A stretch of 64,000 nt of DNA from Ktedonospora formicarum (lineage in GTDB: Bacteria > Chloroflexota > Ktedonobacteria > Ktedonobacterales > Ktedonobacteraceae): contig NZ_BNJF01000005.1 of NCBI RefSeq assembly GCF_016587355.1, positions 1-64,000 on the forward strand, in the 5' to 3' direction. Shown here in pieces: positions 1-8,614 of the stretch (position 1 is its first letter; the number at the start of each line of letters is the position of its first letter). The notes beneath the pieces are model-generated. The model ran no database searches, was not told the DNA's origin, and was given only the letters and a program-made list of their open reading frames with translations. The position numbers were made by a program, and so were the translations under genes.

Positions 1-399
1 CCGCAAACTCCAACGCAGAAGCACAATGTCTTTTTCTATTTGCCTTGCCGTCACTGTCGCTGTCGGCGTATAAAATGCCACTCTCGGCCTGGGATTGTCT
101 GGTGACAACCGTGGCTGCACCACCCCATGCCAGGATAGTAATGGTTCAATCTCCCCCCAGTGCGCATATTCCTTTGCCGACTCCGTTTTGCCCACTCCTG
201 CTGCTCCATAGCACAGGCCAATATACTGCCCGACTCGGCACTCCTCACAAAACTCCACAAAACGACGATACTCTTTTGTCTGCACAAACCGCTTCCAGAG
301 CAGAGGGGCGCCCTCCTCTACCCAGTCCTCCTCACCTGGTCGCAAACCTCGTTCTGCCCTCGCACCTGCCACATCCTGTGCCTGGATCACCTTACTCAT
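1..399 (-). CDS. TnsC/TniB-like AAA+ ATPase, N-terminal part (runs off the window)
   Basis: Read by hand on the minus strand; open from ATG at 399 to the window edge (133 codons, no stop). Walker A GAAGVGKT lies about 61 residues in, after an acidic lead with EEDWVEEGAPLLWKRFVQ. Families of this type (TnsC, TniB, IstB, MuB) are ATP-dependent partners that select the target and activate the DDE transposase. The start has an AAGAGG ribosome-binding site 6-7 bases upstream and lies 57 bp behind the stop of the TnsB-like gene, so the two form one operon. A TnsC/TniB role is inferred from Walker A plus position; Walker B and sensor motifs are outside the window. An IstB-like assignment cannot be excluded. 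Confidence 0.75.
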   Translation of the reverse strand, partial: MSKVIQAQDVAGARAERGLRPGEEDWVEEGAPLLWKRFVQTKEYRRFVEFCEECRVGQYIGLCYGAAGVGKTESAKEYAHWGEIEPLLSWHGVVQPRLSPDNPRPRVAFYTPTATVTARQIEKDIVLLRWSLR

Positions 400-456
400 T
401 GCGATACCTCTTCAGGCGTTTGGGTGAGAGAGCTGCCTCCTGCCCTCTCTGCAAAC

Positions 457-1944
457 CTAACACATCGCTCTCTTCTCCTCGTTTTCCTGTTCCTTCTCTG
501 GCTCCTGTGAAACAGCCCCATCCGTCCTCACCATCATCTTGGTATACCGCTTCACCAATGCTTCCCGCTCCACAATTTCCACTCGCAACTGTCTTCTCCG
601 CCTCTGGCGGGCTGCCACAATCTCCTTCAAACTCACCGTTTGCCCAGACAATTCTGGACAGACCGCCCGGCAGACAAAACGATCCTCAAAAAACACCCGG
701 AGTTCTGCAAGATCGAGTGGATCGTACCGAATCATGACCTCCTCCCCTACATAGGCCGAAAGCGTCGGATCGAGATACGCATAGCCTTCAAAGGCAATCC
801 CACTCTGCTGTACTCGCCGCTTCCTAGCGACCTGCACTAATAACAAGTCCAACTGCTCCAACGATTCCGGCATTCTCGGCAAAAAGCCTTCTTCTTCCCA
901 ACGCTCCTGCGGCCCTTTGCGTTGTCCTTTTTGCACTCGACTATGATAGTCAGAGAGCAACCAATCCCGAAAGCACTGCTCAAAGTCCGAGAGCGTCATC
1001 ACCCCTAATCTTTCTTTCTCTCTTCCTGGCTCAAGCGTCCTTGGCCAGGCTTCCTTCGGCGCATACCCAGGCAGTTGTTCCAACAACAGTTGCTCCACAC
1101 TCCGAAAAAAACGCTCAATTTTGCCTCGTCCACGCGGGCGACCCACCTGCGAAAATACCAACTGCATCTTGAGATCCGCTCCCACCTGCTCCAGGTGCAC
1201 GCTCGTGAAATCGCTCCCATGATCGGTATAAAACACATCAGGTATGCCACACACTTGCCATCGCGCATCTTCTTTTCGCCACATCGCCTGCCGCAGCGTC
1301 AACGCCGTCTGGATCGCGCTGGGAGATGACCAACTCAAACGATAGCCCGCAATGGCCCGGCTCTTATCGTCCTCTATCACCGTCAACCACGGTCGCCTAC
1401 TCTTGCCCTGCTCATCTTTTACCCAGATCGGTAACAGACAATGATCCGCTTGCCACATCTCATTCGACCTGGCGGCTTCCCTCCGATATAAGAGCTCATA
1501 TTCCTCCCGATACGCCTCCCCTCCCTCCTGCGCTAATGTCACTAGCGCCTGCGGGAGCGCCTTGACAATCTCATACACCTGCCGATAGCTCGGTTCCACC
1601 CATCCTTGCCCTAAGACAAGAGCACTCACCTGCCGCTGAATGGTGGCCACCGACCGACGCGGTTTACAGAGCGCCAATCCCTCGATCACTTTGATCATCT
1701 CTTCCGAAAGGTTGCGTCGCGTCCCTCGATCCGCGCGCGGTTGCCTCGCCAATCCACACAGCCCATCTTCACGATACTGGCGTATCCACCGTTGCAAGGT
1801 CGAAAGCGGCACCCCCGATGCTCGCGACTGCTCCGTTTGCGGCACCCCCTCTTCCACACACGCTCTTACCACTTCATACCGTCGATAGGCTTCCGCTCGC
1901 TGATCTTCGGGTATTTCCGAAAGCGTGGAAACTCGTCTCTCCAT
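457..1944 (-). CDS. TnsB/TniA-like DDE transposase (rve integrase core)
   Basis: 495 residues. An N-terminal helix-turn-helix (about 32-60, SGVPLSTLQRWIRQYREDG) is followed by an RNase-H-fold integrase core with D167 (WQADHCLL), D241 (FYTDHGSDF) and E277 (GRGKIERFF), the D,D-35-E spacing of retroviral-type integrases. A Mu-type C-terminal barrel follows (about 385-435). This enzyme cuts and joins the element ends. The gene is followed by a TnsC-like ATPase and preceded by about 570 bp of element end ending in TGTAAA/TTTACA at 2513. Two broken relatives lie at about 5.9-6.5 kb and 8.6-9.4 kb. Length fits the TniA/TnsB group; no accessory TnsA, TniQ or guide-RNA genes are visible in the window part. 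Start ATG at 1944 gives MERRVSTLSE; the decayed copy has its start in the same place. Confidence 0.88.
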   Translation of the reverse strand: MERRVSTLSEIPEDQRAEAYRRYEVVRACVEEGVPQTEQSRASGVPLSTLQRWIRQYREDGLCGLARQPRADRGTRRNLSEEMIKVIEGLALCKPRRSVATIQRQVSALVLGQGWVEPSYRQVYEIVKALPQALVTLAQEGGEAYREEYELLYRREAARSNEMWQADHCLLPIWVKDEQGKSRRPWLTVIEDDKSRAIAGYRLSWSSPSAIQTALTLRQAMWRKEDARWQVCGIPDVFYTDHGSDFTSVHLEQVGADLKMQLVFSQVGRPRGRGKIERFFRSVEQLLLEQLPGYAPKEAWPRTLEPGREKERLGVMTLSDFEQCFRDWLLSDYHSRVQKGQRKGPQERWEEEGFLPRMPESLEQLDLLLVQVARKRRVQQSGIAFEGYAYLDPTLSAYVGEEVMIRYDPLDLAELRVFFEDRFVCRAVCPELSGQTVSLKEIVAARQRRRRQLRVEIVEREALVKRYTKMMVRTDGAVSQEPEKEQENEEKRAMC

Positions 1945-2212
1945 CTCATCAATACCTCCTCTGTCGCATCTCCTCCTCCTTCCCTCCCCTCACACCGCCA
2001 GAGTATACTCCACACACCGCCCTCTTGACCATCAATTTTCCATAAAAAAATGAGGCTCTCTGCCATCTTCAGAGACCCTCTTGGACCTGGCAACACTCAC
2101 ATCCTGCCAGTCTTTTCTCGCTCGCTTCTGCCAGCTGGTCAGATTACCTCATGTTTCTCGACAACTTTCCCCTCAAGAACTGCATCGCAACACAATGCCA
2201 TCCTCTTATACT

Positions 2213-2258
2213 CGCTCTTTGAAGCTCTTTTTTCCACGCTTCATAAGGGGCCCTCTCC
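2213..2258. repeat. Candidate TnsB-binding repeat, copy 1
   Basis: Contains CTTTGAAGCTCTTTTTT, then CACGCTTCATAAGGGG. Similar blocks occur at about 2370, 9652 and 9820, each in an element end. Binding by the transposase is inferred from the usual layout of Tn7/Mu ends. Confidence 0.45.
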
Positions 2259-2369
2259 CCACGCTCCACATGCCACTTCTCCAGAGCAACTGGCATCTCC
2301 CGCAAAACTCTCCCTACGCTGTCGTTCCCCCATTCCCCCCTCCCTTTTCAGTCCCGTTTTCCCCTTTCC

Positions 2370-2408
2370 CTGACCCGCTTTTTTCTCCGCTCTCTGAGGG
2401 CTTCGCTC
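2370..2408. repeat. Candidate TnsB-binding repeat, copy 2
   Basis: Contains CGCTTTTTTCTCCGCT followed by CTGAGGGCTTCGC, about 152 bp from copy 1. Less complete than copy 1. Confidence 0.4.
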
Positions 2409-2508
2409 CTTTGCGCCCATCTCCTCCCTACAAACGCTCTTTTCTCCCTTTCTGCTTCCTCTACCACTCACTTAGCTCCGCAATTTCCCCTTCACCTAGC
2501 TTATCAAT

Positions 2509-4416
2509 TTACAGGCAGGTACAATCACCTCCAGGCACCTTCGCCAACGTTCCCACCCGCTCTTTGGCCTCTTCATATTGCCGTTGCAATTCAGCAGGAG
2601 CACGCACAAACGCCTCATCCAACGATCCTAAATGCGTGGCAAAACGATCGAGGATCACATTCGCCGATGTCAACACCTGATGCCAGGGCGGAGCCGCATA
2701 ATACCCAGTTACGCGGGTATTCTTCTGGTGCAACAGAACTGCTACAATATCGAGAGGAACCTGCTCAACATGATGGATATGCGTCGCAAACACATGCCGT
2801 AACAAGTGCGCCTTGAGCACAACAGCTTTTCCTTCCACCGTCTCAAACACCATCCCATGACATAAAAAACGGAGGCAGGCGGTAATCGCCGAAGGGGAGA
2901 GATGTTGCCCTCCATATTGAAAGAGATAGGGGTGATGCCCCGGAAACAGAGCTGCGCGTCCATGATGCTTGCAGAAGGCCACAGCAGGCACTGGCTCCCC
3001 TGGCCGTAAACCATAGTGATCCTGCAACATGAGAGCCACGCGTTCAAAGTGGCGACGCGTCTCTGGACCCACCACATACTCAGCAAGCCGAGTCATCCCT
3101 TTGGGAAGAAGCCGCACGAGGAGCCGTTGCGTCCCTTCAACCACCATGGTATATAAACAGTCGGCGGTCAATCGCACCTGCAAAAGTTCATTCATCCTCG
3201 CTCCGGTCGTGGTAAAGAAATCGAGGGCCGCCAGGCCAAAGGTCACGGCGGCAAAGAGCGGTTCCACCAGCAACAACGGTCCCTGAGCTCGTGCTTGCGC
3301 TTTTCGTAAAAAATTCGCTTGCTCAAACGGCCAGGCCAGCAAACCGGCAATCCCAGAACTAAATGGCTTGCACCTTCGCTCGATCTCGTATCCCCATGAA
3401 TGCAGATACGCCTGCTTGCGCTTGACCTCTTCTGGCGTCCCTAAGCAGGGCCCTTCACTCAACAAATCATAGCGAAGCACATCTCCAAACCAGAGAAACT
3501 GCTCTGACATGAGGCCCGGCGAAGGATCATCCAGCAATTCCGTTCCCACCACTTCCAAGAAATAGGTGTTGTTCCCTGGACGAAATGCTCGAATTTGGCG
3601 CCGCGCCTCCCATCCCGTCGCACGCGAATACTGATCCGCATGAGCCAGCACAAAACTGCGCCGATCCCATAAGCGGGCATGCACCCGTTGTCTTGGATGG
3701 GTTTCTTCATAGGAAAACGCAACCGGACAACTCGCCTGCCCAGAAGTGACCAACGCAATGACCTCCCCGACTTTGGTTCGCAACCGAAAGAGTTGATTCC
3801 AACGCAGATGCGCTTCCCCGCGCAGCTTCGCAAAGTGCGGGGTCAGCGCATCCGTTTCGACTTGGCGCCGATGACGCTGGTCCTCAATCACCTCGGCCAT
3901 GCGATCCAATTGATGGTCTATTCCCCGCGGCAGCAACGGAAATTCCCATTGGCCATAGATCGCTTGCAGATCTGCAGGCAACGCTCGTACATAATCATGC
4001 ATATGATCAGCTGATGAGCGGTACCAGAATAAAAAATCTTGTTTGGTCTTCACGCTATCGGCACACACCTCATCATTGAGATACCGTGGCAAATGTTCGC
4101 ATGGGTCCCAATCAGCAAAGGTACGCAACTGATACCGCGCAAACAGGTCTTGCCAACGCACATGCATTCCATAGAGGCGGCTGAGCACCGTTGCAACATT
4201 CAACCGGGCCGAGGTCAATAAGACCCCCACCATCAAGGCCAATGGATTGATCCAGGCAGTCCCTGCAACAGACTCCTTCAAATAGCGAATAGCCCGCCCA
4301 TCGACCTGATCCCAATCCAAAGAAGGGGCCTGTAAAATACGAACATCTACCACATCCAGCAATTCACGCCAGGCCCCCACTTGAAGCCTCTCAAGATTCG
4401 TTCGTCGTCGTGGCAT
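2509..4416 (-). CDS. Large tyrosine recombinase, Tn554 TnpB / RIT-like
   Basis: 635 residues from the ATG at 4416, which follows a strong GGAGGAAGTG ribosome-binding site; the ATG 48 bases further upstream lacks one. The C-terminal third carries the tyrosine-recombinase set: Arg in TTGARMNELLQ (about 407), HLLRHVFATH (H537, R540), LLHQKN (H563) and the nucleophile in TGYYA (about 571-572). The family cuts and rejoins DNA through a 3'-phosphotyrosine. Length matches Tn554 TnpB (about 630) and the gene overlaps the preceding recombinase by 26 bp, as in transposons using two or three tyrosine recombinases together. Its stop codon lies in the last bases of the adjoining Tn7/Mu-like element, so the native C-terminus may have been trimmed. 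No third partner gene is visible. Confidence 0.8.
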   Translation of the reverse strand: MPRRRTNLERLQVGAWRELLDVVDVRILQAPSLDWDQVDGRAIRYLKESVAGTAWINPLALMVGVLLTSARLNVATVLSRLYGMHVRWQDLFARYQLRTFADWDPCEHLPRYLNDEVCADSVKTKQDFLFWYRSSADHMHDYVRALPADLQAIYGQWEFPLLPRGIDHQLDRMAEVIEDQRHRRQVETDALTPHFAKLRGEAHLRWNQLFRLRTKVGEVIALVTSGQASCPVAFSYEETHPRQRVHARLWDRRSFVLAHADQYSRATGWEARRQIRAFRPGNNTYFLEVVGTELLDDPSPGLMSEQFLWFGDVLRYDLLSEGPCLGTPEEVKRKQAYLHSWGYEIERRCKPFSSGIAGLLAWPFEQANFLRKAQARAQGPLLLVEPLFAAVTFGLAALDFFTTTGARMNELLQVRLTADCLYTMVVEGTQRLLVRLLPKGMTRLAEYVVGPETRRHFERVALMLQDHYGLRPGEPVPAVAFCKHHGRAALFPGHHPYLFQYGGQHLSPSAITACLRFLCHGMVFETVEGKAVVLKAHLLRHVFATHIHHVEQVPLDIVAVLLHQKNTRVTGYYAAPPWHQVLTSANVILDRFATHLGSLDEAFVRAPAELQRQYEEAKERVGTLAKVPGGDCTCL

Positions 4417-5780
4417 CACTTCCTCCTGCAGCCCCTCCCAAGGCCAACAACATTGCCCAGCCATCTTCCATCACTGCATCCCCTCGCAAAGAACCTGGTA
4501 TCGACAGAACAGGCCTCTCCGGCTCTTGCATCACTTCCACTGTTGCAAGAGCCAACCTTTGGTAGATCATCTCCTGGATCCTGGCATGCCGCTCCGCTTG
4601 AAAAAAATGTTCATAGGCTCCCAATGTGCGCAGCACTGCGCCACCCCATGTATCGGACCAGGTCTTCCTTCCCACGCATCACCTCGTCTGGGGTCTGCGC
4701 ACTCTCACTCACCTGCCGCATTGCCTGCGTCACATACCAGTGCCGCAATCCATGAATGTTCAAATCAATCCCTACCTTCGCACAGAGCGCGTACCAGTGC
4801 GGCTTGAATGCTTCATAGTCGTAGGGCTTGCCTCGTCGTGAGACAAAGAGAGGATCGTGGTCCTCTAACTGCTCCAACCGTCTTTGCTGACCATCCCATC
4901 GCCAACGCTCCGTGTTCACATACGCACGCACCATCCGCGCTGTCTCCGAGGAAAACCGAATAACCTTCACACGCCGCCCTCGGCTCCCCTTGCTAAACGT
5001 TGTCGCCTCCTGCGTGCATCCACGCGCTCGCCAATCTCCCACCAACAAACAGAGAATTTCTCGAATACGAGCCCCTGATTCATAGGCCATCCTGACCACA
5101 ATCTGATCACGCAACCCCCACTGAGCCATTCTCATTCCCTGCGCCAGTCGTGCTGGCAAACTTGGATCATCCATCGGCTGGGGAATCCACTGCTCCTCTT
5201 GCAAACGGAAATAATTTTCCGAACAGCGGTGTCCTCGGGCAATCTCCATACCGCTGTACGCAGGCATACGTGGTCGCCTTCCTGCCGCACGACGCTCCGC
5301 TGCTTCCACCTCATGGAGCACCGCACTTGCCGTATCGATCAATGGATTGCCATAGGCATACCATCCTGCACGACACGCCATCTGGTAAAAGTGCTTGAGC
5401 GCGGCCAGAAACACTCGCACACTACTCGAACTCCCCTCTCTGAGTCCAATCACCTCATATCCTTGAGACCGACGCGCATGACACCGCAGCCGTTGCACCA
5501 CATACTCGCGCACCAACTCGCGCACCGTCTCTGGCGCACTCTCCCAGCCTGTTCCATCGGCACACTGGCTCTCATGACTCAGGAGATAGGTGAAATACGG
5601 CAATAACACACGCACATAGGTTCGCGCGGCACCAGCCGACAAGATCTGGTTCATCTGCCAGGCAAACTCCGTCAACGCATAGTGGGGAGCACCCGTTCCA
5701 TCCACTACCACTTCCCGATAACGGCTCGTCACCCCCTCCGGACACGACACACACCGAAAAACTCCCATACTCTGACTCAT
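4391..5780 (-). pseudogene. Tyrosine recombinase (TnpA-like) with +1 frameshift before the catalytic Tyr
   Basis: Frame one runs from ATG at 5780 (AAGAGGTG upstream; an ATG at 5804 is also possible) and contains the catalytic Arg (SGARIREILCL), a Lys region (FSKGSRGR), HGLRHWYVT and YMGWRSAA. It then ends at 4611 as HIGSL. Skipping one C near 4629 gives YMGWRSAATLGAYEHFFQ, the expected end with the nucleophilic Tyr, and stays open to 4391. The full product would be about 462 residues. As written, the product lacks its nucleophile, so it is inactive unless ribosomes shift frame. The downstream recombinase starts within its last codons, as in a co-transcribed module. Programmed +1 shifting and sequencing error are both possible. 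Confidence 0.8.
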
Positions 5781-5894
5781 ACACCTCTTTTCCACATCAC
5801 ACACATGACACCTCGTACGCTTCTACAACGTACTCTCCTCTATCCTGGCCCCTCATGGTACTCAGGTTGGGCCCCCTTTTCCTTCATTACCGAT

Positions 5895-6470
5895 TACTTC
5901 CATGCTCGTGAAATCGCTCCCATGATCGGTAGACAAACACGCGGGAACCCCATGAATGGGCCAGCGCGAATCATCCTTAACTCTGATGGCCCAGCGCCTC
6001 CTCAGGGCTGAAGGGGCAAGCCGATAGCCTGCAAGGCAACGACTCTACTCGTCCTCTCTCGCCGTCAACAACGGCAGCTGCGCTTTTCCCTACTCATTTT
6101 TGAGGAAGATACGTCACTGACAGTGATCAGCCTGCCAGATCGCATTCGCACACGTGGCCTCGCGAGGCCATAGAAGAGCACATGCCTCCCGATACGCCAC
6201 CGCTCCGCGCCTCGGCCCAGCGTCACAAGACTCGGGAAGCTGTCCAACCATTCGATACACCTGGGCACGCCTTTGGAAGCGGGCACTGGTACTCCTGGAC
6301 GACCTGGCTCACCTACGAACGAAGCCACCGCTGCACCGTTTTCAGCGGGATACCAGGCACCCGTGCGACCTTGGTTTGACACACCACGCGCCTCAAGTGG
6401 AGGACGAATGACACGAAAACGTTGGAAGGCTTGCTGGCACCGGTCCTCTGCCATCGCCATCCGCTTGTTC
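5895..6470 (-). pseudogene. Decayed TnsB-like transposase, relic A
   Basis: The stretch at 5903-5931 repeats the intact transposase segment near 1199-1227 almost exactly (GTGAAATCGCTCCCATGATC). Similarity to the 1200-1640 region then continues in broken form, including the TTCGATACACCTG block near 6253. No frame stays open. Boundaries are approximate; it is the most degraded of the three copies. Confidence 0.6.
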
Positions 6471-7250
6471 CCTTCTCCACAGACACCATTGTCTCTATCA
6501 ACACATCAACATCTCCCACTATACCCTACAAAACGAGAGAAATCTAGGGAAACAAGAGTATTTTTATTTTTCACGCCTTTACATAGAATAAGACGAATAT
6601 ATAGTAAGAGCGGAAGCACAAGCAAAATCTGTTCCCTTTGCGTACGGTGGCCCCACACGCAGCACCTGCTGGAGCCCACCCCTCGGCGCTCCTCTCTGGC
6701 AAGGAGTGCGTTGCGGCGGGGCGGCTCTGCTTCCACTGCCGCAACGCACATCCTCCTCATATATGCAGGTGCAAAGCGAACAACATGCGAAAGCGACTAT
6801 AGGAATTTTCGCAAAGAAGGAACGTCTCTCTCGTCTCTCCCTCCCTCAAAGCGAGACTGGCGCATGGAAGAGATGAGCTCTGCCCTCTGCATTTGCCCCT
6901 GGACGCTTTGCAGGAAGGCTTCTTCAACACCAATCATATCGAAGCCTTTCTTCATACGTCATATTCCTAAACACACCCTTTCTCAGAACACTCCTTCTTC
7001 AATAGCGACTATCAGGTGCAGTTGGCTACCATCTTTTCGCATCTACTGACCAGGCTTTTGCTTTCTTCGATATTCTCCACAATTCGTGCACCCCCCTGGA
7101 TAACTTCGTGGAAAAATGGGTTGCGCCGTGCCCTACGGTTCAGGTATCCTTTGGAGGAACGAGTGTTCTTCCCCTTCCTGCGCCCGGCGGTGGCCCTTCT
7201 ATTTCTTCTCTGATCGTTTGTGCTTTTTCTTCTCAAAGGAGAGAACCACT
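6471..7250. other. No convincing gene; AT-rich gap then GC-rich stretch
   Basis: Starts with an AT-rich run (6530-6610). It contains an 8-bp-stem inverted repeat, GTTGCGGC...GCCGCAAC, around 6710-6745. Small ORFs exist on both strands but none has a family signature or a good ribosome-binding site. Confidence 0.4.
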
Positions 7251-7874
7251 ATGCCTGCAACTATCGAGGGAGAGGAGCCTCGTCTGGCCCCACGCAGTCT
7301 CCTTGTACGTCGCCGCCTGAGGTCCCAGCCCGCGAAAGCGCCAGCCGTTCAGACAGCGCGTGCCTCTCAATTCGCCAAACCACGTGCACAGCGCCCTGTC
7401 ACGACTGAAGAGGTACAGGAATTCTCGCGATCGTCAGTTCCACCGTCGAAAACGTCCCGAGGAGGGAACTGGCTCCTGCCTCTTGGGTTGGGAATGTTTT
7501 GCGCCTTACTGCTTGCCCTCGCTGGATCGGCGGCGATGAGTTGGAGTAGTCGATATATTGACGATGTTCACTACGGCTATCCAAGGACAACCCAGGTAGA
7601 CCACTTTGTGGGCCACGAAATCGATCCACACGTACAAACCCATTTTATGGCCATGAATCTCAAGGGACAGGTGTTGATTTTCGAGGTTCCTGGCGCCGAT
7701 CCACAACATGCGCGACTCCCGCAAGGCCCGCGCCTTGTTGGCCCTGGTGCTGACTTGGCACCGGTCATGCTCACCTTCTCAGGCGATGCACGCCATCCAG
7801 ATCTGGTGGCGACCATAGACGGCCTCCAGGTCGTCTTCCACAATACAGGAACAACCTTTGAGCCAATGCGGTAG
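7251..7874 (+). CDS. Small membrane-anchored protein of unknown function
   Basis: 207 residues. The ATG at 7251 follows AAAGGAGAGAACCACT, a good ribosome-binding site; the longer reading from 7116 has no such signal. A basic, Arg-rich N-terminal segment of about 75 residues precedes one transmembrane helix (WLLPLGLGMFCALLLALAGS). The remaining 110 or so residues would lie outside the cell and carry VDHFVGHEIDPHVQTHF and LKGQVLIFEVPG. This is a type II single-pass layout. I do not recognise the family. It stands alone among transposon relics, so it may be cargo. Confidence 0.65.
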   Translation: MPATIEGEEPRLAPRSLLVRRRLRSQPAKAPAVQTARASQFAKPRAQRPVTTEEVQEFSRSSVPPSKTSRGGNWLLPLGLGMFCALLLALAGSAAMSWSSRYIDDVHYGYPRTTQVDHFVGHEIDPHVQTHFMAMNLKGQVLIFEVPGADPQHARLPQGPRLVGPGADLAPVMLTFSGDARHPDLVATIDGLQVVFHNTGTTFEPMR

Positions 7875-8160
7875 AGGGCAGATCATGGGTATCACACCAC
7901 TAGGGTATTACACCTCGCGGTCATAGTGGAGAGTGCTACCCTCGATTCTCACGTTAGAGTACACCCAGTACTCCTCACCCAGGGCCACTTGTGCGCATCT
8001 GCCCAAGGGCGACCATAGCAAGCGCTAGCGCGCCCAATGGCATCTTGGACAACAGGGGGATCATGACAAAGGGTTGCTCATCAAAAACACCAGAGAACGC
8101 AGAAATGGTTCTGCTCCCGCCCCTACATGCTGCGTGATATTCGACGGCTATACGAACAAC
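7875..8160. other. Gene-free stretch
   Basis: No ORF with coding character. It holds the first of two imperfect direct repeats (8088-8150) and leads into the promoter-terminator module at 8161. Confidence 0.4.
8088..8150. repeat. Imperfect direct repeat, copy 1
   Basis: About 60 bp, matched by 8331-8392 at roughly 70 percent by eye: CAGAGAA at the start, GTTCTGCTCCC in the middle, ACATGCTGCGTGAT at the end. It may be a remnant of an element end. Confidence 0.45.
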
Positions 8161-8236
8161 TTGACTTTTCTCTGCTCTTCAGGTACACTTGATAGGTACA
8201 CTTTTTTGAGAGACCATTTGGGCTCTCTCTTTTTTT
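8161..8236 (+). promoter_or_regulatory. Consensus promoter directly followed by intrinsic terminator (module 1)
   Basis: TTGACT (8161-8166), a 17-bp spacer and TACACT (8184-8189) form a sigma-70-type promoter. A hairpin follows at 8208-8227 (GAGAG.CC / GG.CTCTC, loop ATTT, one mismatch) with a T-rich tract. The expected transcript is only about 40 nt. The promoter sequence closely matches the module at 26066, including CAGGTAYACTTGATA. No ORF fits between the two signals. Confidence 0.6.
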
Positions 8237-8330
8237 CCCTCATTTCCCTCTTCTTGCGCAAGAACACCCCCTCCCATGCTCTTTTTACGCGACACACAGC
8301 TTTTCACCTTCCTCATCCTTGCCCCCAAAA

Positions 8331-8392
8331 GCATCAGAGAAAACAGGAACTGTTCTCCCCCTGTACCCACATACTGCGTGAGATCGGCTCTC
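8331..8392. repeat. Imperfect direct repeat, copy 2
   Basis: Counterpart of 8088-8150, about 243 bp away: CAGAGAA, TGTTCT, ACATACTGCGTGAG. The distance is similar to that between binding sites in some transposon ends. Confidence 0.45.
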
Positions 8393-8614
8393 ACCTTTGG
8401 ACTCCTTGCCCACCGTACACTATGCTCCTCATGCTCACATACCCCTTCTCGCAACAGCACCCCACATGGCCGTCACACGCCCATCCTTCTGCACAGAACC
8501 GCCGCGAGACGCCGATTGGACACACGCGACCTGCTCTCGCCCCTTTCACCAGAGTACGCTCTATCCTCACCGCACTTCCACCCTCACCCATTCCTGGCTC
8601 CATCACCGAAAAAT

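Larger units (their letters stand above)
1..2513 (-). mobile_element. Tn7/Mu-like element, one end plus tnsB-tnsC (partial)
   Basis: The boundary at 2513 comes from comparison with the decayed copy at 8.6-9.97 kb. The two sequences are similar from the transposase up to plus-strand TTATCRATTTACA, then diverge completely (TnpB-like coding on one side, kinase coding in the other). The terminal bases, read inward, are TGTAAAT, matching the 5'-TG...CA-3' rule of Mu/Tn7-type elements. The other end is outside the window, so a target duplication cannot be tested. Confidence 0.7.
1945..2513. other. Non-coding end of the Tn7/Mu-like element
   Basis: About 570 bp between the transposase start and the terminal TGTAAA. 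It is strongly pyrimidine-biased on the plus strand. It contains two copies of a 35-45 bp motif built on CTTTTTT followed by CGCT and TGAGGG/TAAGGGG, at about 2213-2258 and 2370-2405. The decayed copy has two counterparts, so these are candidate transposase-binding sites. Short ORFs here on either strand are not conserved in the decayed copy and I do not call them. Confidence 0.55.

Noticed and set aside
45..737. 230-residue plus-strand ORF
   Set aside because: It is Pro/Ser-rich, lies antisense to the TnsC-like and TnsB-like genes, and has no ribosome-binding site.
2241..2471. 76-residue minus-strand ORF in the element end, possible TnpC-like partner
   Set aside because: Low-complexity Gly/Lys/Arg composition, and the homologous stretch at 9.7-9.95 kb is not open. 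It is the composition of the non-coding end.
2081..2680. 199-residue plus-strand ORF
   Set aside because: It covers the pyrimidine-rich element end and antisense recombinase sequence; Pro/Ser bias only.
6273..7049. 258-residue plus-strand ORF
   Set aside because: Runs antisense over a transposase relic and an AT-rich gap; no family signature or start signal.
8081..8400. Possible CRISPR-like repeats
   Set aside because: Only two imperfect copies 243 bp apart, no regular spacers, no cas genes.
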